Assembly (NCBI RefSeq): GCF_010389155.1
Contig: NC_057761.1
Coordinates: forward strand, 49,896,213-49,960,212
Source: Erigeron canadensis
Taxonomy: Eukaryota > Streptophyta > Magnoliopsida > Asterales > Asteraceae
Length of the DNA stretch: 64,000 nucleotides
Reading direction: 5' to 3'
In this document: piece after piece, positions 25,801 to 35,697 of the stretch
Layout: each line of letters starts with the position of its first letter
How positions within the stretch are numbered: the stretch's first letter is position 1
The notes under the pieces: model-generated
Seen by the model: the letters and a program-made list of their open reading frames with translations, nothing else
What the model was told of the DNA's origin: nothing
Databases searched by the model: none
Made by a program: the position numbers and the translations under genes

Positions 25801-27112
25801 CCAAGCACTAGAAAGTGCACACAAGGTCAGTTTAGTCAGAGTCTTCCAATACCCTTGTCCTGCGAATACTAATACAGTTAGGAAACATGAAAGTTTGTTG
25901 AATTATTTTGGACTAAATTATGTAGGTGGACTGCATTGTGTTCGATAAGACTGGGACACTTACGATTGGCAAACCACTCGTTGTTAACACGAGACTGCTA
26001 AAGAACATGGTACTTAAGGAGTTTTATGAACTGATTGCTGCAGCCGAGGTACACTTTGTCAAGCAAACACATTTTAGTTTGAGTAGATTATTCAATGTTT
26101 ACATTTACAACTAATTTTATAGGTGAACAGTGAGCACCCTTTAGCCAAGGCTATCGTAGAATATGCAAAGAAATTTAGAGACCATGAAGAGAACCCAGTT
26201 TGGGCAGAAACCCAAAATTTTGAATCCATAACGGGACATGGTGTGCAGGCCACTGTTCAGAACAGAGAAATAATAGTGGGAAACAAGAGTTTGATGATAA
26301 AGAAAAACATTGGAATCTCCACGCAGGCTGAGGAAATGCTAACTGAAATTGAAGATTTGGCCCAGACAGGAATTCTTGTGTGTATAGATAGCCAACTCAC
26401 TGGAATTCTTGCAATTTCCGACCCTTTGAAACCCGGGGCTCGTGAAGTAATCTCCATACTCAAGTCAATGAAAGTCAAAAGTATAGTGGTTACAGGAGAC
26501 AATTGGGGAACTGCAAACTCCATTGCTAAAGAAGTTGGCATTGATGACGTCATTGCTGAAGCCAAACCAGAGGACAAAGCAGAGAAAGTGAAGGAATTAC
26601 AGGTACAGTTCTTATACAAGTCAACATTACTTTTCTGTAAATCAGAACTGTGTTTTCATGATGAATATTTGAACCAAGATATGTTAATATTTCAGGCTTC
26701 GGGGCATGTTGTGGCCATGGTAGGTGACGGGATCAATGACTCGCCTGCACTAGTGGCTGCAGATGTTGGGATGGCTATCGGTGCAGGCACAGACATAGCT
26801 ATAGAAGCAGCTGATATAGTCCTTATGAAAAGCAATTTAGAAGATGTGATCACAGCCATTGATCTTTCAAGAAAAACATTTACCAGAATCCGTCTGAACT
26901 ATATCTGGGCTTTGGGTTACAACCTTATGGGGATTCCAATTGCTGCTGGTGTTCTTTTCCCATTCACAGGATTCCGCCTGCCACCATGGATTGCCGGGGC
27001 TGCCATGGCCGCCTCATCTGTGAGTGTCGTTTGTTGCTCTCTTTTGCTGAAGTATTACAAAAGGCCAAGAATTTTGGAGACGCTGGAACTACAAGGAATA
27101 ACGACTGGTTGA
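22873..27112 (+). CDS. HMA5: Copper-transporting P1B-type ATPase, HMA5-like
   Basis: ATP-driven exporter of Cu(I), with a probable role in copper efflux and detoxification. Six exons (22873-23184, 23781-25172, 25571-25825, 25926-26048, 26123-26602, 26696-27112), all phase 0, encode 992 residues, close to Arabidopsis HMA5. Metal-binding HMA domains carry GMTCSACAG (Cys65, Cys68) and GMTCTTC (Cys143, Cys146). A third HMA-like domain at about 209-275 has lost the CxxC. Catalytic features are complete: the TGE loop (MITGEARPV), the transmembrane ion motif CPC (616-618), the phosphorylated DKTGT (Asp660), SEHPLA (His699), and GDGINDSP (864-871). Asn-Tyr in [10 protein letters not shown] and the terminal MAASS match the Cu(I)-site signatures. 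The N-terminus [12 protein letters not shown] resembles HMA5 rather than RAN1/HMA7, which bears a different leader. A short hAT-like fragment lies in intron 2. The frame is intact, so the gene is probably functional. Confidence 0.97.
25236..25340 (+). mobile_element. hAT-like terminal fragment in the ATPase intron 2
   Basis: The stretch agaggtggcaacatgggcgg followed by gttgggtaatgggttgg has the G-rich character of hAT termini. The opposite end and a target duplication were not found, so it is a truncated relic. Confidence 0.35.
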
Positions 27113-27487
27113 ATGATCGTAAAAGCAAGATAATACCGAATGTGGCATGTTTATTGAGGTTAGAAGATAGTTTGGTCATGTATATATGTAATAAAGATAT
27201 TATATTATATGTGTATATGTAGTTATTAGTGCACAAAGATTTATGTTAATAAGGTTGTTTGATTCAAGTATAAAGATTTAAAACTTCAGACACAATCATT
27301 AAAACCGATGAAAATCCAGTTTATTATAGCATAAGGATGACAACATAATCTTCAAAAAGAGTAATGCAACTTAAAATACATCATATGGCAAAAACATTAC
27401 ATACTAAAAGTAAACAAAACTAGTCTTAATAAAGAAGATCAAATAATCAGGAAAATGTTGATGGTGCGTGATCTCACAACTTTCAAT

Positions 27488-28840
27488 TCAGTTTGCTTTT
27501 TCTAGTTTCTGTTGCTGCATTTCTCGGTATCCTTTCTGTTGGTCATATAGATCCCTGTGAACATCGTCAAAATGAGGTGCAGTTGCACTCTTGGTATCTT
27601 CAACCCACTGCAGAACTTTCTTATAAGGACTGAATATGCGATCGTGATCCTCTTGAAGCAAAAGCTGAAAACACATGAAAAATGATGTCTCAATAAGTAA
27701 ACCAAAATTAGGGGGAAACAAAGAGGGAACTTGACCAAAATCTTTTGATGAGAAATAGAAACATAACATGTTACAATAAGTTTTTTGGCATTACCTCAAG
27801 TTCCATGATTTCACATACAAAGCTGATATCGGCTATGGATGGTTGTGATCTTCCACACAAAAACCGTCCATCTTTCAACAAAACATTTTCTATGAAGGAC
27901 AATGATTTCAAAAGCAATTTTTCGGCTTCTTCAGCTGCTTGGCGGCTTGGAGGGCGGGGGTTTAGTGCTACAAGGGCAGTGTTTAAAAGAAGCCCGACTG
28001 AAAACAAAAAACGAACCTTATCACAAAACTATCTAGGGAACTTATTATAACATGGTAAGTTAATTAGAGTTAGTATCACCTGCAGTACGACGTAAATTGG
28101 TATGATGCCAGTCTAAAACTGAATGAATCTTAGATCTTTCGAACAGATCACTAGGATACCTGTATATGTTTGTACAAACGTAATTAATCATTTAAATTTA
28201 CGACTATATATAACGGTGTCGAATGATGTTTAATTAGTACGAGTATATTAAACAAGAAGAAACCCGACTCACCATTGACTAGCGACTCCCGGATACGCAC
28301 AACACAAGTAGATAAGAATCGCGTGGCTGCAAAATCATATCATGCTTAATAATTAATGTGTTTATTTACATATAATAACCAAAATATTCTTAAGTAATAT
28401 ATATGTATATACAAAACCTTTCATATAGCTTAAATTCTCCATCAGCTATTGCTGGAACTTTAGAATTAGGATTTATTGCTGCATATATATAAATGTTTAA
28501 CATGCTGTTAGATCAAATTCCCTACACAAAATTTATCAAATAATTAAATATGCAAAATATCGACACGTATAAATAAAATTAATGGATACGTAGCAAACAA
28601 ATGTACCTATATATTCTGGGGTATACGTTTGGCCTTTTAAGACATCTACTGGGCATTCTTCAAAATCTATCCCAAGTATCCTTTGAAATGAAAAAAAACA
28701 ATTATAAATATTACAATAACTTTAGAATGTAACGTACGCAAGTTTTTTGTAAAAGATGAAATTAAAATAACTAACTTGCAGAACATGAGAACGGCACGAG
28801 ATGGTTCGGACATTCGATCACAATATACTTTCAGTGTCAT
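27488..28840 (-). CDS. GSTT: Theta-class glutathione S-transferase, copy 1
   Basis: Conjugates or reduces electrophiles and peroxides with glutathione. Seven exons in transcript order: 28840-28776, 28680-28607, 28478-28418, 28326-28273, 28159-28080, 27997-27795 and 27664-27488, giving 237 residues. Theta markers are the N-terminal LKVYCDRMSEPSRAVL with the catalytic Ser11 of RMS, the glutathione-contact FKLYESHAILIYL, and the helical domain signatures HSVLDWHHTNLRR and GRSQPSIADISFVCEIMELE. The usual RMSQPS is RMSEPS here. The C-terminus is KLEKAN, so the peroxisomal tripeptide common in plant theta GSTs is absent. Exon sizes match copies 2 and 3 exactly except the last. It lies tail-to-tail with the copper ATPase, 375 bp from its stop codon. 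Confidence 0.95.
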
Positions 28841-28955
28841 GATTTTATATATGTGTGTTCTTTTTAGGAAATATTAATTACGACTAAATATGAGATGAGA
28901 TTGTTATATTGATAAAAATGTGTGTTTCTTTAGAAAGACATGATCACCTAATCAC

Positions 28956-28965
28956 CTATATATAG
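28956..28965 (-). promoter_or_regulatory. TATA box of GST copy 1
   Basis: The palindromic ctatatatag is about 115 bp upstream of the start codon on the minus strand, a normal distance for a leader of roughly 85 nt. Confidence 0.55.
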
Positions 28966-30925
28966 ATACAGTAACCTGACTTCCTATCAACTTGACTTGT
29001 AGTATATGTTATTCAAAGTTCAAATGCCACCTTTGACTATATACCTATTGTACATTTAGTCGTAATATACAGACTTACTTGATGTGCGCCAAATAATGTA
29101 CGAGTTGAATTTCGAATGAATATAGTATATTTTTAAAAAATACATAGTAATAATACCAACAAACGGTAAATATAAACGGAGGAGGTTTTCTTAATTTGTT
29201 TGGATTACCCCGGCAATAACGAGCCTTTTTTTTTAATTAACTAACACGATATATGTAACGGGATTTTTTTTATTTTTTTCTAATGACCGGTTTCAACCGT
29301 TTACCTGAGTGCCACGAAATTATTTAACTAGCATAGTATTCGAAGTTAAGGAAATAAAGACCGACCTCCTAGCCACCAATCCACTTGGTAATGGATTTAT
29401 CATACACACCAATACACCATACATCAACATTAATTATTGATATTTGGAGCGTTGTAAAGTTACATAATTTTCGTTTTGTGTTGATCAAATTAAATATGAA
29501 CGGTAATATTTAGAATGTGTGAACATGACATATACAAATATACAAATACAAAGAATCAAGCTTATGGGTCTGAGGTAAAATAAAAAATTAACTCGATCAG
29601 GAACATATATATCTCGTACGATTCTCCGCCTTAAATCATCTTTTAATAATTTATAAAATAAAAGTCAAAAGAAATACAAAATAAAATAGGTAGAATAGAA
29701 TAGAATATCATACAACAAGAGTCCCGCAGCCGAATTGGATGCGTCATATGGTCGAGACGAATGAAATGACTAAACTACTATTTCTATTTAACACGGAATG
29801 ACGGAAATGACTAAACTTTCTAATTATTACTCGTAATATACATGGACATTGGATTTATTTGTCTCTTAAATTTTTAAACGTCTTATATGTGAATGGACTT
29901 AATACATAATTCAAAATTTCACGGTCTTGAAATAAGGAAGTCTTGACATTATTAAGTAATTAGATAAGTGAAACGGACTTATATTTATGAATCAAGTAGA
30001 CAATTCGAGCTTTTTTGTAATTGAATAGATGATAGTTATAGTTTTCTTATTATTTGACTAAAAAAGTTTCAAAAATGAGTAAATATTGTATTTTTATAAT
30101 ATTTTTAAAAACCGATTTGTTAATCAAACTAGTCTAATCTCAAAAAAAATTCAATTAGTTGAATCGGATGCTTGACTCAAATTGACTAGTCAATCTTTTA
30201 TTCATAAAGATGCAATTTAATTGATAGAATCGAACATAAAATACACTTAAAATCCACACAAATACCAAATATTTATAAGAGAAAAAAAAAAAAACGTTTT
30301 AACCAAAAAGATGGAACCTTCCGAATCAAACCACTTATATTGGCATGTTCTGACAGCTTTTTGAAATTATTGTATTTACAATGGGAAGTGATATTAATAT
30401 CATTATTTTTGATAGATTATCACACTCATACATTATTGACTTGTCAATCAGCTATAGTATTGTGTTACCCGCGTCAAAAACAATAATACATATATATAAG
30501 GCATATTTATTCTGTAATGAAATGAATAATTTAACCACTTTAATTTGGTGAGTTTGTATTATTCATGGAAGCTGGATTTTATGGTTTTGAAAAGAATATA
30601 CATACAAGAACTAAAATATGAGTAGATTTTAATATAGATTTAATCCGTTCATCTTTTATATAAAATAGAATATATCTTTTTCCTTTCTTGGGTCTAACCG
30701 CCATTTTCCATTATACCTAAACTTGTAAAATACAGATAAGGTCGACGATGTTGATTATCTATTATTTATTTGGACAATAGTGTTTGTTTGTAATTGTGTA
30801 AATTACGAGATATATGTGCTTGGCATAAGGTGTTCAGAAAATTTCGAGGCATGTTTCTCAATTACAGAAGAAATTGTCGCTGTTGATATTTACTTGGTTA
30901 CATCGTGGCTTATTTTTGTTTATTT
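28966..30925. other. AT-rich intergenic DNA
   Basis: Promoter-proximal and intergenic sequence upstream of GST copy 1. I see no coding frame or bounded repeat. Confidence 0.5.
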
Positions 30926-31195
30926 TTTTTTTTGAACGGCAATTTATATTAAGCAAGGTCACTAGCAAGACGCTAGGAACGAGAGACTTACAACTCTAGA
31001 AATAAGCTAAACAATTACATATTCTAGATCCCTTCTAAACTTAAACTACAAAGACTACAAATGGAATGGAAAAAGAAAAAAAAAACTCATAATTAAAAAT
31101 TGTTTCGTACCAAAGTTCAATTGTCTGTTTCGCATCTCGACCACGATGTTACAAATCACAAGATTTTCCACAGCATTCCAAATTTTTGTGTATTG
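30926..31195 (-). mobile_element. 3' end of a LINE-like retroposon
   Basis: The plus strand starts with a T run and then tgaacggcaatttatatta, the complement of a poly(A)-tailed 3' end. The same terminus occurs at 37248, where it continues with a related atgctag segment. No reverse transcriptase frame is present, so it is a strongly 5'-truncated copy. Confidence 0.55.
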
Positions 31196-32623
31196 TTTGA
31201 TGATATATATATTGACTTACAAGTAAATTACCATCAAGTAGTGCCATTAACGCAATAAAAAGAAAAAAATAAGATATTTTTTATATAGAAAAACATTTTA
31301 CTCCGCAATTGATATACAAAGTTGCGTGACATGGTCGAGCATTCTTTAGTCTCCTTTCTAGTTCCGTTATCAAAAGTTTAATGTTGGATATAAAAAGTTT
31401 CAAAGTAGTTGACCAAATAGGGAAATACAAATGAAAAACATATTTTTTACACACCATTAATTTTTAACTGTAGAGTAATGATACACCATCAAATATGTCT
31501 TATAATGTTATTTTGTAAATCATGTTTAATAACGTACAAATAAAAACTAATCGCGTACAGATCATCAACAATTATTTCTTCATTTCAAACTAACTTTAGA
31601 AAGTTGACGAGTAAATTAAAAACCTCAAGCAGATAATAATATAACATGTACATTGCATTTAAATTAAGATGTTGAAAAAAAAGACATTTAAAGTTTTTTT
31701 CGACTGAGTTTATTTTCAAGACAATAAAAAAGAATTTTAGTCAGTTTGAAACAAATAATAAAGCTATTAAAGCCCGTTCCTATCTATCTATCATGAGGTC
31801 GTCATCAATCGTCATACTTATCATAGAAGACATGGTAGGCAGCCCCCACTTCTACGGTCGTCGTCAGGGCCTGTCATGGTTTGGAATGCATCGACATGCA
31901 TGTGTGTGTGATTTTATTTATTTTTATTTGGGTATGAGGAGAGAGAATGTATGTGTATAGATTTATGATATTTTAATTGAGGATGAAAATATGATAGGGA
32001 GGGAGTAGTTTGTTGGTGTGTTTTGGATAAAAAAAAAGTTGATATGACATTCCAAATGAAGTGATAATCGCATGGAAAAGGCTTAATCAAGTTGCAACAT
32101 ATAAAGGAGTAAAATATAGTTTGTAATGATCGTTTTAGGCCTCTCTATATGACCACTCCATGGGGTGTCATGACCCCTATTCAAGCTTTCAATTTTTTCT
32201 TACCACTCTCTCTCAATTAATCTAATTATTTCACTTTATTTTTTCCTCACTCATCCTTTATTCCATTATTTTGTTGGAATCTTATCTTTCACTCATCCAC
32301 ACATTTCATTAGACCATTCGGAGTAGCCCGTTCCCACCAAAAAAATCCGTGTGGAACGCCCTACTTCAGCCCTGGGGGACGTTCCAAAAGGTGAAAAAGC
32401 GTTCCCTTTCCGATTTTGAACGCGTCCGGGCATTTGGCCTGTAGTGGCATTGAGCCGTTGCATTCCTTGAAGTTTGCATTAAAATTTTGTTTTTTTTTTT
32501 AAACCCTTTTCACTCTATATATATACATACACATACACATATCAATATACATACACACACATATCTATCTATTTTTCTTTCAAAAAAATTACATATACAC
32601 ACATTCTCCTAAAAAATCACCAT
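31196..32623. other. Intergenic DNA with decayed transposon ends
   Basis: The motif agcccgttcc occurs near 31770 and again as gtagcccgttccc near 32325. The latter leads into the Harbinger-derived block. Between 32130 and 32330, ggcctctctatatgaccactcc and the inverted tagaccattcggagtagcc loosely mirror each other. I cannot define an element with confidence. Confidence 0.35.
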
Positions 32624-33187
32624 ATGGATTCCGATGACTCATCCGGATCTTCTAACGGGTCTGCCGATTACGAAGAGCGTGTACAGAATGTGCTTCTTCG
32701 AGCCGCCGAACTAATTAGACGACAGATTGACGAACAACCTGCCCCAGTCATTAGAAGAAGGGTACCGGTTGATCGTGATCGTATTGAAGCACATGCTCGT
32801 TTGATGCGTGACTATTTTGCTGAAGAACCACGATATCCAGCCAGACTTTTTAGACGAAGGTTTCGTATGTCAAAAAATTTATTTGAGCGGATAGTCGGTG
32901 ATTTGGAGGCTAGGTACCCATATTTTCAGACGAGATATGACCGTGCTGGGCGCAGAGGGTTTGCCGGGGTACAAAAGTGTACATCTGCAATTCGTCAATT
33001 GGCATATGGCGTTAACAGTGATTTCCTTGCACAAAAGTGTACATCTGCAATTCGTCAATTGGCATATGGCGTTAACAGTGATTTCCTTGACGACTCCTCC
33101 CAAAATTTACATCTTCAACAACAAAAAATCCCAACAAAAAAATTCACTTCATACTTTAATAAAAGAAATTCCGAAAGTTTATTGTAA
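32624..33187 (+). pseudogene. Truncated PIF/Harbinger transposase (ALP1/HARBI1-like N-terminus)
   Basis: The frame encodes 187 residues whose first two thirds look like the N-terminal region of plant PIF/Harbinger transposases: ARLMRDYFAEEPRYP, then FRRRFRMSKNLFERIV, then CTSAIRQLAYGVNSDFLDD. Full-length family members have about 400 residues with a DDE nuclease core; that core is missing, and the frame passes into an unrelated Gln/Lys-rich tail. A perfect 59-60-bp tandem duplication (32971-33030 and 33031-33089) repeats 20 residues in frame. It is most likely an internally deleted, non-autonomous derivative and not a working transposase. Confidence 0.75.
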
Positions 33188-33432
33188 TGTATTTTTTATT
33201 TTAACAATGTAATGTGTAATTTTATGTAACTTTTAAGTTTATTTTAATGTAAATGTTTAATTACAGTATTAATCTAATATTTTATATAAAAACAATAGTA
33301 AAATAATTTTGTAAAGTAAAATGGAAATAACAAAAATGTATAAGATGAGGTTAACATAAGGGTATGAATGTATGATAAGATATATAGAAAAATGTATTTT
33401 TGTGTGTAATCAAAAGAAAAAACTGTTAACAC

Positions 33433-34362
33433 GTTTGGTAGGGAGAAATTTAAAGAACTGAAAAGAGGCAGAGAAATGAAATTCAGCGAAATGAAATTCA
33501 CTAAAAAAACCGATAATTTTTATTGTTTGGTTACAACAGAGAAATTAACTTGAGAACTCATTTCCCCTGTTTGGTAAGAAATATGGAGAAATGAACAATA
33601 ATTTGTTGAATTAAACTAAACAAAAGCATCGGACATCAACCACGACTGTTGTTGTGGATATCAAATGCTGCTTCTTCTTAATATTAAATATTATTCAATA
33701 AAGTGACATAATGGATCTCAATGGTTAGTAGTGCATCAGAAGCTCAAAACATGAAGTTATGGATGAACATTTGACCACTGTACAACACACATAGCGAGCT
33801 AGATAGACATCTTACTATACGTTATGTGCATATTTCCAAAGTTCAGATTGTTTATAGATCTCTTTCTTTATGAGCAGCTTATATATTTCGATTTGTTTCC
33901 TACAATATCATGTATTAACACAGACCCAACACAAATTCTGAAACAGTTGATCCATACACATACCTGTAATTGATGGGGGGACTAGGGGAGACAATGGGTT
34001 ATAATGAAAATAACTAGCAGAGGTCAATAGGTCATCATCAGCAGTAAATCAATGTGAGTGGGTTGAAGGTAACAAAAAAAATCAATGTGTCAAGAGTGGT
34101 TAGCGTTTGTTTAGATTTGTGTGAAATGTGCCTGGCACGTGCATCTACTATTTATACCATTCTTTTTTAAAGAGAGCCTATTTCTCCCAAGTAGGTACAC
34201 GGAGAAATTTATGTGATTTCCTCTAGAAATGGATGGAAATGAAAATTATAGAAAGTGATTTACTGAGAATTGGTATTTCTCCGTCTGAATTAAATCTCAG
34301 TCTACCAAACATGGAAAATAGTTTCATTTCCTTTTCTCAGCTCTAAACTCTATGTACCAAAC
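33433..34362. mobile_element. Inverted-repeat element with gtttggta / taccaaac ends
   Basis: Outer termini gtttggta (33433-33440) and taccaaac (34355-34362) are inverted. A second inner pair lies at 33569-33576 and 34303-34310. The subterminal regions are rich in inverted gagaaat / atttctc motifs. No transposase frame is visible. Target duplications were not identified, so the superfamily is open; such ends are common in small plant DNA transposons. Confidence 0.5.
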
Positions 34363-34749
34363 ATACCCAAAGAGGCAATGGTGTAGTGTATTTTTTAACA
34401 AATTGGCAAGTTTTGATTAGAAAATTGAACAACCAAAACATGCATGTGATCTTCCAAAAATTGACTAAAATATACATAAAAAGAAAAGTGTCCAAGTGTG
34501 AGGAATAAGGAAACAAAAGAACCAAAAGTTGACAAAACACATACACACACAAAAATAATAAGTTTGCTATTGTGAAAAACTAAAATAACCAACTCAAAAA
34601 GAGCCACAATTGGCTCCACTGAGCCGATGGAAACCTCGACAAAAGTGGTGAAATATAGGGTGTAAAGGAACCGATGTGTCAAAACCGATTAATAGAAAGA
34701 GTTGTTTTAAAAAAAACGATTAGATCCTTAACCAAGAGGGAGAAGTCTT

Positions 34750-34945
34750 AGGTGGTGTTTGATAAACTCTTAATTAAAAAGCCATGACTTAATTTTAATT
34801 GTCTTAATCCATTAAGTCAAGAAAATATGTTTGTTTTTGACTTAATAAACCAAAAAATAACTATATTGACTTAATCTATACAGATATTGTATATCCATTC
34901 AGTCACTTTCTCCGTTCAGTCACTTAAAACAAACAAGCCCTTAGA
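34750..34945. mobile_element. Possible small DNA transposon
   Basis: The left end ggtggtgtttgataaac and the right end aaacaaacaagccctta are roughly inverted, with cttag near both borders. The inside repeats gacttaat and its complement. The call is tentative. Confidence 0.35.
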
Positions 34946-35138
34946 GTGGTTCATGTCGGCATTATCTTATTTGTTTTAAATTGATTATGAGGACAAATTA
35001 ATGACTCCATTTATTGTCATAAATTCTTTACCCATATTGCGGAAAACGCATAATAATTTTATTTTATTTTTCAGCTTTAAACAGTTGCAAATTTATGTTG
35101 AATCATTTACTGTTGTTGAAATTATCCTACAATAACAT

Positions 35139-35370
35139 ATTTTTTTTTTGAAAGGTGAATTTCGATTGAAACTTCAATTCGCGATTCAACAGCGAGAGGT
35201 CTACCAAACGTTGTCTTAATCGGGTTTGCGCTAGAGGGCTTCCTCGAAGTAGAAATGCCTATTTCAAATACCCAATACCTATATCTCAAAGTTGGTGGAT
35301 TGAAGATTCGAACCTAAGACCTATAAGTTACCAGGGAAACTCCAAACCACTACACCAACTCATCATTGAT
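35139..35370 (-). mobile_element. tRNA-derived SINE with 11-bp target duplication
   Basis: Bounded by tacaataacat at 35128-35138 and 35371-35381. On the minus strand it has box A (ttggtgtagtgg, complement of 35348-35359), box B (ggttcgaatct, complement of 35304-35314), a body with gggtatttgaaataggcat-like sequence and a 3' end cacctttc plus poly(A). This is a full-length SINE. Its 3' third is shared with the units at 57.5-57.8 kb and 57.8-58.2 kb. Confidence 0.85.
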
Positions 35371-35697
35371 TACAATAACATTAGTTAACTTCAAATTAAT
35401 GAGAAAGTGGTGTTTCATAAACTTTGTACGTTTGTTATGTTTCAATGACCTGAAGTCCTGAACTCCCAGTCAGTATTAAACTAGTTTTCATACAGAATAA
35501 ATTTTCTTGATGAAAAGCAGTTTATTTAAGTGTGTACCGATGAATTACAAACACAATCTGGAAATGGTTTATTGCAACTCAATAGACATCACATAGACAC
35601 ATTGCATGCTAAATTATAAAACTAAAAATCGAATGTACGCAGTCTTTAATATATAAAAAGAGGATTAAACGATCATGGAGAGATCGAGTCTTTCTGT

